The notes beneath the pieces are model-generated. The model was not told the origin of the DNA. It made no database searches and saw nothing but the letters and a program-made list of their open reading frames with translations. From JBBRYB01 sp038238115 (GTDB taxonomy: Bacteria; Actinomycetota; Actinomycetes; Propionibacteriales; Nocardioidaceae): a DNA stretch of 64,000 nt. The translations under genes were made by a program, and so were the position numbers. The stretch spans positions 286,357 through 350,356 of the forward strand of contig JBBRYB010000001.1 in NCBI GenBank assembly GCA_038238115.1, in the 5' to 3' direction. Within the stretch, counting starts at the first letter, position 1; the number at the start of each line of letters is the position of its first letter. Below, piece by piece: positions 16,489 to 24,936 of this stretch.

Positions 16489-18840
16489 TCAGCGGACGGA
16501 CTGTCTGGGTCCCGATGGTGCGCTCCTGGTGGGCTTCGTCGTCGCAGGCGGCCGCGACGTTGTGGGCGGCGCAGACGACGTGGGCGGCGCAGAGGTCGTC
16601 GGCGGCTCCGACGTCGTGGGCGGCACAGACGTGGTCGGCGGCGCAGACGTTGTCGGCGGCTCCGACGTCGTGGGCGGCACAGACGTGGTCGGCGGCGCAG
16701 AGGTCGTCGGCGGCTCCGACGTCGTGGGCGGCGCAGACGTGGTTGGCGGCGCAGACGTCGTGGGCGGCGGTGAGTACGTCGTCGGAGGTGGCACATACGT
16801 GGGGCTGTCGCCGTGCAGCACGGCCGGTTCGGGGAAGGACTCCGTCGGCATACCCCGCAGCGCGCGAGTCATATAGGCCGTCCACGTCTGGGTGGGGTAG
16901 TTGGCGCCGTAGAACGGCTCGAGGTAACCCTCAAGCGAGTCGTCGCCGTCGCCACGCGTGTAGGTGATGGCGGTCGAGAGCTGCGGCGTGTAGCCGACGA
17001 ACCACGACGATGACACGTGCTGGCTGTTCCCGACTCCCGCGGTCGCGGTTCCGGTCTTGCCGGCTGCTGGACGACCCAGGTTGGTGGCGTAGCTTCCCGT
17101 GCCGCCCTGCACGACCTGCTCCAGCGCGTAGGTGACGTTGCTGGCGACCGCGGGGCTGAAGGCCATGTCGCTCGTGACCCGGTGCTCGTAGCGCAGTCCG
17201 TTGGCGTCGCTCACCTTCTCAATGACGTACCAGTCGGCGTGCTGGCCCTTCGCCGCGAACGTCGCATACCCTTCGGCCATCTCCACGTTGGGGATGCGCG
17301 CGCTGCCGAGCGCGACGCCCGGATTGGCTTCGAGGTCAGCCGAGCGACGCGGGATACCAGCCGCCACGGCCGCCTTGACGACCTTGCGCGGGCCGTTGTG
17401 CATCGACGAGGTGAGGTCGGCGTAGGCGGTGTTGACCGACTCTTGCGTCGCATACTCCAGCGTGATCGCGGAGCCGTACGACGCCCCGTAGGGGCTGTTC
17501 GCCGACTGCCCCTCGTTACCGACGGTCTCCCCGTTGGGATAGGTGTACGGCGAGTTGCCGTCGAACGTCGACTGCAGCGTGTAGCCGGCCTTCAGGCCGG
17601 CCGCCAACGCATAGGGCTTGAACGTCGAGCCGGGCTGCACCCCGGCCGTGGCCCAGTTGAGCTGGCTCTGCAGGTAGTTCTTGCCGCCGATCATGGCGCG
17701 CAGCGCGCCCGTTCCCGGCTCGATCGAGGACAAGGCGACGTGCAGCTGCTTGCGGCCCTTCGGCCGGATCTTCTTGATCGTCTGTCCGGCCGCGCGCTCC
17801 ATGTCCCAGTCGAAGGTCGTGACAACCTTGAGCCCACCTCCGTTGATGTCGGAGTCGGTGAAACCGGCCCCGAGCAGCTGCTGTCTCACGATCGTCATCA
17901 GGTAGCCCTTCTGGCCGCCGTACTGGTTGATCTCCTTGATCTTCGGGAAGGCGGGCAGCCGCTTCTCATACCTGGCCGCCTTGCCGGAGCCGAGAGTGCC
18001 CATCGAGACCATCCCGTCCAGCACGTAGCGGTAGCGTCCCCGCAATGCCGCACGGGCGCTCTTGCCGGCCGCCGGGTCGAGGTTGCCGGGCGAGTTGAGC
18101 ACCGACGCGAGCACCGCGCTCTCGGGGACCGTCAGGTCCTTCGCGTCCTTCTCGAAGTAGGCCTGTGACGCGGCCTGGATGCCGTAGGCGCCGCGGCCGT
18201 AGTAGATCGTGTTGAGGTAGCCCTCCAGGATCTGGTCCTTGCTGAGCCTGTTCTGCAGTTTGACCGCGAGGAAGGCCTCCTTGAACTTGCGTTTCCAGGT
18301 GCGCTCCTGCGAGAGGTAGAGCACCTTCACGTACTGCTGCGTGATCGTGGATGCGCCCTGCTCGACCTGGTCGGATCGCAGGTTCGTCCAGGCCGCACGC
18401 AAGATCCCCTTGAAATCCAGGCCGTTGTTGGTCTCGAAGCTCCTGTCCTCTGCCGAGATCACGGCGTCCTGGATGGACTGTGGCATCTCGCTGAGGGGCA
18501 GGCTCTGGCGGTTCTGCAGCGCGAACTGTCCCAGCACGTGCTTGCCGTCGGAGTAGTAGACAGTCGTGGTCTGTGCCTGGAAGTCGGTGTTGGGATCGGG
18601 GATGTCGATCATCGTGTAGGTCACGTAGATCGCGATCGCGGCGAGCAGCGAGCAGACAAGGCCCGTGATGACGGCCCAAGTCAGAGTCTTCCTGGCTGCG
18701 TGGCGCGTCTTGGCCCAGCCGCTCAGGTCACGCATGGTCACCTTGCCGTTCCGGCCGCTGCCCTGCCCCTTGGCGGGCCGGGCGTTCGTGGCGGCGCGGT
18801 CGGCGCCCGACACCCCGGACGGCGGTGGTTGGTTGCTCAC
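16489..18840 (-). CDS. ponA: Class A penicillin-binding protein (PBP1/PonA)
   Basis: The 783-residue bifunctional peptidoglycan synthase has a cytoplasmic N-terminus and one membrane anchor (about 52-75). The GT51 glycosyltransferase domain carries the catalytic Glu in ISAEDRSFE and the motif QGASTITQQYVK. The transpeptidase domain has STFK (GVQPGSTFKP), SVN (QESVNTAYADL) and KTG (AAGKTGTATA). The last 90 residues are a Pro/Thr/Ser tail of repeated PPTTS units, as in other actinobacterial PonA proteins, and probably lie outside the membrane. Start GTG 18840. The downstream glycosyltransferase gene is likely co-transcribed. Confidence 0.95.
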   Translation of the reverse strand: MSNQPPPSGVSGADRAATNARPAKGQGSGRNGKVTMRDLSGWAKTRHAARKTLTWAVITGLVCSLLAAIAIYVTYTMIDIPDPNTDFQAQTTTVYYSDGKHVLGQFALQNRQSLPLSEMPQSIQDAVISAEDRSFETNNGLDFKGILRAAWTNLRSDQVEQGASTITQQYVKVLYLSQERTWKRKFKEAFLAVKLQNRLSKDQILEGYLNTIYYGRGAYGIQAASQAYFEKDAKDLTVPESAVLASVLNSPGNLDPAAGKSARAALRGRYRYVLDGMVSMGTLGSGKAARYEKRLPAFPKIKEINQYGGQKGYLMTIVRQQLLGAGFTDSDINGGGLKVVTTFDWDMERAAGQTIKKIRPKGRKQLHVALSSIEPGTGALRAMIGGKNYLQSQLNWATAGVQPGSTFKPYALAAGLKAGYTLQSTFDGNSPYTYPNGETVGNEGQSANSPYGASYGSAITLEYATQESVNTAYADLTSSMHNGPRKVVKAAVAAGIPRRSADLEANPGVALGSARIPNVEMAEGYATFAAKGQHADWYVIEKVSDANGLRYEHRVTSDMAFSPAVASNVTYALEQVVQGGTGSYATNLGRPAAGKTGTATAGVGNSQHVSSSWFVGYTPQLSTAITYTRGDGDDSLEGYLEPFYGANYPTQTWTAYMTRALRGMPTESFPEPAVLHGDSPTYVPPPTTYSPPPTTSAPPTTSAPPTTSEPPTTSAPPTTSVPPTTSEPPTTSAPPTTSVPPTTSEPPTTSAPPTSSAPPTTSRPPATTKPTRSAPSGPRQSVR
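16556..16792 (-). repeat. 18-bp minisatellite encoding PPTTS(A/E/V) units in ponA
   Basis: About a dozen 18-base units encode PPTTS plus one variable residue. The variable residue runs A, A, E, A, V, E, A, V, E, A, A, R, so a 54-base higher-order unit (E-A-V) is repeated twice and part of a third time. The period stays in frame, so copy-number change would alter tail length without frameshift. Confidence 0.85.
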
Positions 18841-18861
18841 TTTCTCTGTACCCCGTGGCCG

Positions 18862-19275
18862 TCAGTCGTCGTCTTCGACGGTGCGCTGGCGGCGCGGTGG
18901 CTTGCGCGGTACGCCGTCGCCGACGATGTAGGACTCGACGAGGTGGTTCCAGCCGCAGTTCTGGCACACCTCGAGCACGTAGATCCTGATCTCGCCGTGC
19001 TCGTGGGCCATCGCCTCGATCTGTTGCTTGGACTTGATCCGGCCGGAGAACTGGCCGAGCTCGTCGCCGAAGACATACGACAGGTGGCGCAGCTCGGGCT
19101 TGCGGCAGACCGGGCAGGGGCCCGGCGCCGGGGCGCCGTGGTGCTTGGCGGCGCGAAGCGTGTAGGGGTCGGCGTCGCACACGTCGTCCATCGAGGTCGC
19201 TCCGCCGTTGAACAGGGTCGACAAGGTCGCCCGCCGCTGCAGCGAGTAATCGATGATGGAGCGCTGTGACCACAT
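18862..19275 (-). CDS. DUF5318 zinc-ribbon-like protein
   Basis: The 137-residue protein begins MWSQRSIIDYSLQRRATL. It has two Cys pairs, CPVCRKPEL and CQNCGWN, which look like a zinc knuckle. This matches DUF5318, an actinobacterial family whose mycobacterial member (Rv0049) also sits beside ponA. ATG 19275 is the family start and has a GAAGG Shine-Dalgarno; the longer frame upstream is not conserved. It is 21 bases upstream of ponA and probably co-transcribed. Function unknown; a regulatory or chaperone role for the PBP is only conjecture from position. Confidence 0.85.
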   Translation of the reverse strand: MWSQRSIIDYSLQRRATLSTLFNGGATSMDDVCDADPYTLRAAKHHGAPAPGPCPVCRKPELRHLSYVFGDELGQFSGRIKSKQQIEAMAHEHGEIRIYVLEVCQNCGWNHLVESYIVGDGVPRKPPRRQRTVEDDD

Positions 19276-19374
19276 GGTGCCTTCGAGGGTACGGCCAACC
19301 CGACAGCGGGTTCCAACCGTGCGCACGGTCCGTGACGCACGTCCCAGCAACCCTGGGCGGCCGACGCTGCGCCG

Positions 19375-20025
19375 TCAGGCAGCCGGGGGGCGCGCTCCGG
19401 GGCTCTGCGTGCGTCGGGTCTTCAACTCGAAGAACTCCGGCACCCGGACGGCCGTGGTGACCGCCTCCCAGAGCCGTTCGGCCGCGACGCCATTCGGCGT
19501 GGGAGCCACGACGGGCCCGAAGAAGCCACGCTCGAGGTCAGCCGTGGCGAAGACCAGGACCGGCGACCCCGCGTCGTCGCCGGCGAGATCAACCGCGACG
19601 GCCCGGGAGCTGACCACCGCCTCGTCGTTCGAGCCATCACGCAGTGTGGGTAGATAACTCTCCCCACCGACCTGCCGCCACGCCTCCTCGACCAGCTCGA
19701 GCGACGGTTCTGCGCCCTCATCGTGCACGTGCTGCCCGTAGTAGCCGTAGGCGGCGGAGATGAGGTCGTCACGACCGTCGGTGTGGGCCACCTCGACCGC
19801 GCGCAGGAAGCTTCGGCTCGCCGTCATGACAGCGCGAAACTTCTCGGGCGCGTCGTCGAGGTCACCTCCCGCGGACAGCTCGAACGACCGGAAGGCCAGG
19901 TCGACGCCGTGCCGCTGGGTGATGTCGACGAGCCACCGGGACGTACGCCACGTCCACGGGCAGGCCGGGTCGAAGTAGAACGTCACCTTCGTGACGTCGG
20001 TGCCGACGTCTGGCGCCCTCTTCAT
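19375..20025 (-). CDS. DsbA-family (mycothiol-dependent nitroreductase Rv2466c-like) protein
   Basis: The 216-residue thioredoxin-fold protein has an inserted helical domain. The active-site region reads FYFDPACPWTWRTSRW: the first Cys (C22) is kept but the second is Thr (T25), where Rv2466c has CPWC. It would therefore be a monothiol enzyme, probably using mycothiol. The C-terminal GFFGPVVAPTPNG holds the cis-Pro loop. There is no signal peptide, so it is cytoplasmic. ATG 20025 is used; GTG 20034 is also possible, with AAGGAG just upstream. It is divergent from padR, sharing the 20026-20219 region. Confidence 0.8.
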   Translation of the reverse strand: MKRAPDVGTDVTKVTFYFDPACPWTWRTSRWLVDITQRHGVDLAFRSFELSAGGDLDDAPEKFRAVMTASRSFLRAVEVAHTDGRDDLISAAYGYYGQHVHDEGAEPSLELVEEAWRQVGGESYLPTLRDGSNDEAVVSSRAVAVDLAGDDAGSPVLVFATADLERGFFGPVVAPTPNGVAAERLWEAVTTAVRVPEFFELKTRRTQSPGARPPAA

Positions 20026-20085
20026 CGTCGTCACGTCGCTCCTTCGCTGCCCAACTCGGTCGAACCGTCTGTGCCCGTTCCCTCG

Positions 20086-20110
20086 ATACGGGTAACACGC
20101 GACCCCGTAT
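20086..20110. promoter_or_regulatory. Inverted repeat, candidate PadR operator
   Basis: ATACGGG (20086-20092) and CCCGTAT (20104-20110) form a perfect 7-bp inverted repeat with an 11-base spacer. It ends on a TATAGT that could be the -10 element of padR. A direct repeat of CGATACGT follows at 20130-20137 and 20143-20150. The arrangement fits autoregulation of padR, possibly together with the divergent DsbA-like gene. Confidence 0.45.
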
Positions 20111-20219
20111 AGTGACTGATATATCGTTCCGATACGTTGCAGCGATACGTCGACACTCTCGACCGCAGCAGCCGACCGCAGCATGTCAGACCGCATCGGA
20201 GAAGCGAGGAGAATCCCAC

Positions 20220-20855
20220 GTGGCCAAGCGCGGCGCCGCATTGGAGCTTGCAGTCCTCGGCCTCTTGCATGAGTCGCCCATGCACGGCTACGAGGTCCGC
20301 AAGCGGGTCACCGGGCTGCTCGGCTGGGGACGGGTGCTCTCCTACGGTTCGCTCTACCCCTGCCTGAAGCAGATGCTCCGCGCCGGTCTGATCGCCGAGG
20401 AGGCCCCCGATGCGACGACGGTGGATGCCCGGGCGGCCCGCCGCGGCAAGATCGTCTACAAGCTCACCGCGGACGGCAAGGAGCGGTTCGCCACGCTGCT
20501 GTCGGCCGGTGGTCCTAGCGCGTGGGACGACGACAGCTTCGGCGTCCGCTTCGCGTTCTTCGGCTTCACCACGTCCGAGACGCGCATCCGGATCCTCGAG
20601 GGCCGACGCAGCCGCCTGGAGGAGCGCCTCGAAGGAGTGCGCACGTCGCTCGTGCGCTCCCGCGAGAGGCTCGACTCATACACGCTGGAGCTGCAGCGCC
20701 ACGGACTGGAGTCCGTGGAGCGTGAAGTGCGCTGGATCACGGAGCTGATCGACCACGAGCGGGTAGGCCGGCCATGGCGGTCGGTCGACGTACCCGCGGA
20801 CACCACCATCCCCACTGCCGGCGGAACCCCGCCGGCAGCCATCGAAGAGGAATGA
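20220..20855 (+). CDS. PadR-family transcriptional regulator
   Basis: This 211-residue protein has a PadR winged helix at the N-terminus (ALELAVLGLLHESPMHGYEVRKRV ... LSYGSLYPCLKQM), followed by the Vir-like C-terminal helical dimerisation region (RRSRLEERLEGVRTSLVRSRERLDSY). GTG 20220 has a GAGGAG Shine-Dalgarno. It precedes ino1 by 10 bases, the same pair as Rv0047c-ino1 in Mycobacterium, so it likely controls inositol synthesis. The inducing ligand is unknown. Confidence 0.92.
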   Translation: MAKRGAALELAVLGLLHESPMHGYEVRKRVTGLLGWGRVLSYGSLYPCLKQMLRAGLIAEEAPDATTVDARAARRGKIVYKLTADGKERFATLLSAGGPSAWDDDSFGVRFAFFGFTTSETRIRILEGRRSRLEERLEGVRTSLVRSRERLDSYTLELQRHGLESVEREVRWITELIDHERVGRPWRSVDVPADTTIPTAGGTPPAAIEEE

Positions 20856-20865
20856 GGAGAGCCGA

Positions 20866-21945
20866 ATGGGCTCAGTTCGTGTAGCCATCGTCGGCGTCGG
20901 AAACTGCGCGACGTCGTTGATTCAAGGCGTCCACTTCTACCGCGACGCCGACCCGTCGGGCGTGGTCCCCGGACTGATGCACGTGCGGTTCGGCGACTAC
21001 CACGTCCGCGATGTCGAGTTCGTCGCGGCGTTCGACGTGGACGCCAAGAAGGTCGGCTTCGACCTCGCCGAGGCGACCAGCGCCAGCGAGAACAACACCA
21101 TCAGGATCTGCGAGGTGCCGCCGCTCGGTATCACGGTACAGCGTGGCCCGACGCTCGACGGCCTCGGCAAGTACTACCTCGAGACGATCGAGCAGAGCGA
21201 TGCTGACCCGGTCGACGTCGTGCGGGTGCTGCGAGACACCAAGGCCGACGTACTGGTGTCCTACCTGCCCGTGGGTTCGGAGCAGGCCGGCAAGTTCTAC
21301 GCCCAGTGCGCGATCGACGCCGGCGTCGCGTTCGTCAACGCGCTTCCCGTCTTCATTGCGTCCGACCCTGAGTGGGCGAAGAAGTTCGAGGACGCCGGTG
21401 TCCCGATCGTCGGCGACGACATCAAGTCGCAAGTCGGCGCCACGATCACCCACCGGGTGATGGCCAAGCTCTTCGAGGACCGCGGCGTGGTCCTGGACCG
21501 CACGTTCCAGCTCAACGTCGGCGGCAACATGGACTTCAAGAACATGCTTGAGCGGGACCGCCTGGAGTCCAAGAAGATCTCCAAGACTCAGGCCGTCACG
21601 TCCAACGTCGGACATGACCTCGGCGCTCGCAACGTACACATCGGCCCCTCGGACTACGTCGCCTGGCTCGACGACCGCAAGTGGGCCTACGTCCGCATGG
21701 AGGCGCGCGCGTTCGGCAACGTGCCGCTCAACCTCGAGTACAAGCTCGAGGTGTGGGACTCGCCGAACTCGGCCGGCATCATCATCGACGCGATTCGCGC
21801 GGCCAAGATCGCCAAAGACCGTGGCGTGGGCGGCCCGCTGCTGTCGGCCTCGTCATACCTGATGAAGTCGCCACCCGTGCAGCGCCCCGACGACGAGGGC
21901 CGTGACTCGGTGGAAGCTTTCATCCGAGGTGACGTCGAGCGCTGA
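20866..21945 (+). CDS. ino1: Inositol-3-phosphate synthase
   Basis: The 359-residue NAD-dependent enzyme converts glucose 6-phosphate to inositol 3-phosphate. In actinomycetes this is the first step toward mycothiol and phosphatidylinositol. It has the Rossmann motif VAIVGVGNCATSLIQG, then VSYLPVGSEQA, GDDIKSQVGATITHR, LNVGGNMDFKNM and the active-site DYVAWLDDRKWAY. ATG 20866 follows GAGGAG. It is the second gene of padR-ino1. Confidence 0.96.
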   Translation: MGSVRVAIVGVGNCATSLIQGVHFYRDADPSGVVPGLMHVRFGDYHVRDVEFVAAFDVDAKKVGFDLAEATSASENNTIRICEVPPLGITVQRGPTLDGLGKYYLETIEQSDADPVDVVRVLRDTKADVLVSYLPVGSEQAGKFYAQCAIDAGVAFVNALPVFIASDPEWAKKFEDAGVPIVGDDIKSQVGATITHRVMAKLFEDRGVVLDRTFQLNVGGNMDFKNMLERDRLESKKISKTQAVTSNVGHDLGARNVHIGPSDYVAWLDDRKWAYVRMEARAFGNVPLNLEYKLEVWDSPNSAGIIIDAIRAAKIAKDRGVGGPLLSASSYLMKSPPVQRPDDEGRDSVEAFIRGDVER

Positions 21946-22014
21946 TCGGCACACCACGAAGCGGCAACCGCCGACACGCGCCGGGCGAGGCGGGCGAGGC
22001 TCTGTTGAAGGACG

Positions 22015-22395
22015 TCAGCCTGCGGTCCCGGTCGGGACCCGGCTGACTAGCCCCACGATGTTGCCTTCGCTGTCCCTGACGAACGCCATCCACTCATCTG
22101 TCCCGGCGGGTCCGAGCGTGTCATCGCCGTGCTGGAAGATCACGTGCGGCTCGGTCTCGACCTCGACGCCGTCTGCGCGCAGCCGCTCCAGCCGCGTGCG
22201 TACGTCGTCGACCTCGAGATAGAGCAGCGCCGACGGAGCCGCCCGGTCGAGGAGGAGCCGGGTATCGCCAAGCTGGAAGAAGACCAGGCCGGGCGGGTCG
22301 TAGACCGCGCGCGGCTCGGCACCGAGCAGCCGGGTGTAGAAGGCACCCGCACGGTCGAGGTCCTCCGCGCGCTGTGCCACTTGGACGAGCCTCAT
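22015..22395 (-). CDS. VOC family protein
   Basis: The 126-residue single VOC-fold protein begins LVQVAQRAEDLDRAGAFYTRLLGAEP and ends MAFVRDSEGNIVGLVSR. Its middle section VFFQLGDTRLLLDRAAPSALLYLEVDDV is typical of glyoxalase-like proteins of unknown substrate. ATG 22395 is preferred over ATG 22401 because the AGAGGT lies 9 bases before it. The gene is divergent from the marR-MFS operon across a 50-base region with a palindrome, so the MarR protein may control it too. Confidence 0.85.
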   Translation of the reverse strand: MRLVQVAQRAEDLDRAGAFYTRLLGAEPRAVYDPPGLVFFQLGDTRLLLDRAAPSALLYLEVDDVRTRLERLRADGVEVETEPHVIFQHGDDTLGPAGTDEWMAFVRDSEGNIVGLVSRVPTGTAG

Positions 22396-22416
22396 GGGCA
22401 TCCCACCTCTTGTAGT

Positions 22417-22438
22417 ATCCCTATCTATCCGTAGGGAT
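22417..22438. promoter_or_regulatory. Palindromic MarR-type operator between VOC and marR genes
   Basis: ATCCCTA (22417-22423) and TAGGGAT (22432-22438) are perfect 7-bp arms with an 8-base spacer. TATACA at 22441-22446 is a good -10 for marR; it would place the transcript start at or next to GTG 22453, making marR leaderless. On the minus strand GATACT could serve as the -10 of the VOC gene. The palindrome covers both promoters. Confidence 0.55.
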
Positions 22439-22452
22439 GCTATACATATCCC

Positions 22453-22941
22453 GTGGTCCTCGACAAGCCCTCAGCTGAGCAGACGGCCCGGCAGCTGAAC
22501 TCCGGAGCCATCCACCTGCTGCGGGGCCTGCGCCAAGTCGACAGGGAGGCGCAGCTGACGCCCGCTCGGTTGAGCGCGCTGTCGGTGCTGGTCTTCGGTG
22601 GGCCATGCACACTTGGGCGGCTCGCCACGATCGAGGGCGTCGCCGGCCCCACCATGACCCGCATCGTCGACGGGCTCTGCGAGCTCGGCCTGGCCGAGCG
22701 CACTACCCACCCCGACAGCGCGCGTTTCGTCCTCATCGCGGCCACGCCCGACGGAGAGTCGCTGATGCAGGATGCGGCGGCTCGGCGCGTCTCGGCGATC
22801 GTGGCGGGACTGGCTCGGCTGACGGCGAGTGAACTGGCCAGCCTGCGCCGTGCCGCTCCGGTCCTGATGAAGCTTGGCGGCGAACTCCGCTGGCAGGCTG
22901 ATCCGACCGGCGGGACCGGCAGGTGGGCCGACCGGCGGTGA
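22453..22941 (+). CDS. MarR-family transcriptional regulator
   Basis: The 162-residue protein has a winged helix in the middle: LTPARLSALSVLVFGGPCTLGRLATIEGVAGPTMTRIVDGLCELGLAERTTHPDSARFVLIAATPDG. DNA-contact helix and wing (DSAR) are intact. GTG 22453 appears leaderless, as a -10-like TATACA ends 6 bases upstream and no Shine-Dalgarno exists. The stop overlaps the start of the MFS gene (GTGA, 22938-22941), so the two are co-translated. The likely role is a repressor of the downstream efflux gene. Confidence 0.9.
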   Translation: MVLDKPSAEQTARQLNSGAIHLLRGLRQVDREAQLTPARLSALSVLVFGGPCTLGRLATIEGVAGPTMTRIVDGLCELGLAERTTHPDSARFVLIAATPDGESLMQDAAARRVSAIVAGLARLTASELASLRRAAPVLMKLGGELRWQADPTGGTGRWADRR

Positions 22942-24221
22942 GCTTCTTCGGTGACCTAGGCCGGCTGTTGCGCAGCGGCCGCTTCCGCCGGCTCTTTGCC
23001 GTGCGGATCACGAGCCAGTGTGGAGACGGGATCTTCCAGGTGGCGCTGGCGTCGTATGTGCTGTTCTCCCCCGAGCGCCAACCTGATGCTGCCGCCATCG
23101 CCGTCGCGCTGGCGGCCGTCCTGCTTCCCTTCAGCCTGCTAGGCCCGTTCGTCGGCGTGTTCTTGGACCGCTGGAACCGGCGTCAGATCCTCGCCCTGTC
23201 GAACCTCGTCCGTGCGGTCCCGGTCCTGGCCACGGCCGGGCTCGTGGCTGGCGGTGGCAGTGATGCGGCCCTGTTCGTCGTCGTGATCCTGGCGTTGAGC
23301 ATCAACCGATTCCTGCTGGCCGGGTTGAGCGCCTCGCTACCGCGGGTCGTGGAGTCCGACGACCTCCTGCTCGCGAACTCGATCACTCCAACGAGTGGCA
23401 CGATGGCCTTCATCGTCGGTCTGGCGCTCGGCACCGGGCTGCGACGGCTCCCCTGGGGAGTCGACCATGACGTGGCGATCATCATCGTGGCGGCCGGTGT
23501 GTACGTCGTCGCGGCTGGGCTCGCTCTGCGCATCCCGCACCACCTGCTCGGCCCCGACCTGGCCGCCGCGCCCCCACAGATCGGACCCGAGCTCCGTCAG
23601 GTGGTGCGCGGCCTGGTGGCGGGGCTGCGCCATCTGCGTGGGCGGCCCGTTGCGGCTCGTGCGCTGGCCGTCATCGGTGCACACCGCTTCTTCTACGGCC
23701 TGTCCACGGTCGCCACCATCTTGCTCTACCGCAACTACTTCAACGACCCGGCCGACACCGACGCTGGTCTGGCCGGGCTGTCGATCGCGGTCTTGGTGTC
23801 CGGCGTGGGCTTCGTGTCGGCTGCGGTGCTCACTCCCCTGGCCATGCGGTGGATGTCCCAGCGCACCTGGATCGTCTCTCTGCTCGCGGGTGCCGCGATC
23901 TTCGAAGTCTTCCCTGGCGGCCTCTACACCGTGCCGGGCCTGCTGGTGGCGGCCTTTGTGCTCGGCATCTCTGCTCAGGGCGTCAAGATCTGCGTGGACA
24001 CGCTCGTGCAGATGCACGTCGACGACGCCTTCCGCGGGCGTGTCTTCTCCATCTACGACGTCATCTTCAACGTCGTCTTCGTGACGGCGGCTGCCGTGGG
24101 CGCCGTCGTCGTCCCGAGTGACGGCAAGTCGTACGCCGTGCTTGCCGCGATCGCCCTGGGCTACGCCCTCACCGGGCTCGCCTACGCCGGCGCCTCGCTG
24201 CCCCGGCGAGCCCAGGTCTGA
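22938..24221 (+). CDS. MFS transporter (drug-efflux type)
   Basis: The 427-residue protein has about twelve hydrophobic segments. Early motifs are FRRLFAVRITSQCGDGIFQVAL and the motif-A-like loop GVFLDRWNRRQI. GTG 22938 overlaps the marR stop by 4 bases; a GTG five codons earlier is possible. Position after marR suggests efflux of a compound sensed by MarR. A hairpin with 7-bp arms follows directly (24221-24242). The substrate is not predictable. Confidence 0.88.
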   Translation: MSFFGDLGRLLRSGRFRRLFAVRITSQCGDGIFQVALASYVLFSPERQPDAAAIAVALAAVLLPFSLLGPFVGVFLDRWNRRQILALSNLVRAVPVLATAGLVAGGGSDAALFVVVILALSINRFLLAGLSASLPRVVESDDLLLANSITPTSGTMAFIVGLALGTGLRRLPWGVDHDVAIIIVAAGVYVVAAGLALRIPHHLLGPDLAAAPPQIGPELRQVVRGLVAGLRHLRGRPVAARALAVIGAHRFFYGLSTVATILLYRNYFNDPADTDAGLAGLSIAVLVSGVGFVSAAVLTPLAMRWMSQRTWIVSLLAGAAIFEVFPGGLYTVPGLLVAAFVLGISAQGVKICVDTLVQMHVDDAFRGRVFSIYDVIFNVVFVTAAAVGAVVVPSDGKSYAVLAAIALGYALTGLAYAGASLPRRAQV

Positions 24222-24242
24222 GCCCCCCTGACGAAGGGGGCT
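24221..24242 (+). terminator. Hairpin after the marR-MFS operon
   Basis: AGCCCCC and GGGGGCT form a perfect 7-bp GC-rich stem with an 8-base loop, overlapping the MFS stop codon. No T-run follows, as is common for actinobacterial terminators. Confidence 0.6.
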
Positions 24243-24392
24243 AGTCCGTCAGGCCACTCCTCGAGGGCCTTCGACGGATGTCCGTGAGGGCCTGCGTGCG
24301 TTGTCCGTCGACGTGCCGACGGCGGCGTGACAGATGGCGGCCTCGATGGTGCAATGGGGCGTGGTCCGTCCTCGAACGAGCACGGAGGTCCT

Positions 24393-24809
24393 GTGTCGAC
24401 ATTTCCTCAGATGATGCATACCGCGCTGGACACCACGGATGCCCGCGGCCTGGCCGAGTTCTACCGCCAGTTGTTGGGACTGCAGTACCGCCCCGGTGAT
24501 GAGCCACCAGCCGATGGCGCGCCTGAGGCCGAGGCTGACTGGTTGGTGCTGGTCGACCCGGGCGGCCACCGCAAGCTCGCTTTTCAAGAAGTCGAGACCT
24601 TGACGCCTTCGACCTGGCCGGCGCACGACGTGCCGATGCAAATGCACCTCGATTTCAGCGTGCCTAGCGTCGAGGAGTTGCATCGCCATCGGCAGCGGGC
24701 CGAGGAACTCGGGGCGCGAATCTTGCTGGACCGCACCGCGGACGACGGCGAGCCCTTGTATGTGCTGGCCGATCCGGCCGGGCACCCCTTTTGCATCCTC
24801 GTCGCCTGA
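24393..24809 (+). CDS. VOC family protein
   Basis: The 138-residue protein begins FPQMMHTALDTTDARGLAEFYRQLLGL and ends VLADPAGHPFCILVA, typical of the actinobacterial glyoxalase-like group with the DPAGHPFC ending. GTG 24393 has a GGAGG 4 bases upstream of the spacer and is preferred over upstream codons. It stands alone. Substrate unknown. Confidence 0.87.
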   Translation: MSTFPQMMHTALDTTDARGLAEFYRQLLGLQYRPGDEPPADGAPEAEADWLVLVDPGGHRKLAFQEVETLTPSTWPAHDVPMQMHLDFSVPSVEELHRHRQRAEELGARILLDRTADDGEPLYVLADPAGHPFCILVA

Positions 24810-24936
24810 ACGTCCGCTGTTACGGTGACCGCTCCGCGAGTTCAGGTGTCGTATGCGGCGACGTCGAGGAACCACTCATCCGGGCGGCACCAGATCGACA
24901 ACCCGGCCGCCGCTCCAGTGCCGAGTGTCAGGTCCT

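Noticed and set aside
16556..16792. Regular repeats resembling a CRISPR array
   Set aside because: Units are 18 bp, contiguous without spacers and keep the ponA reading frame.
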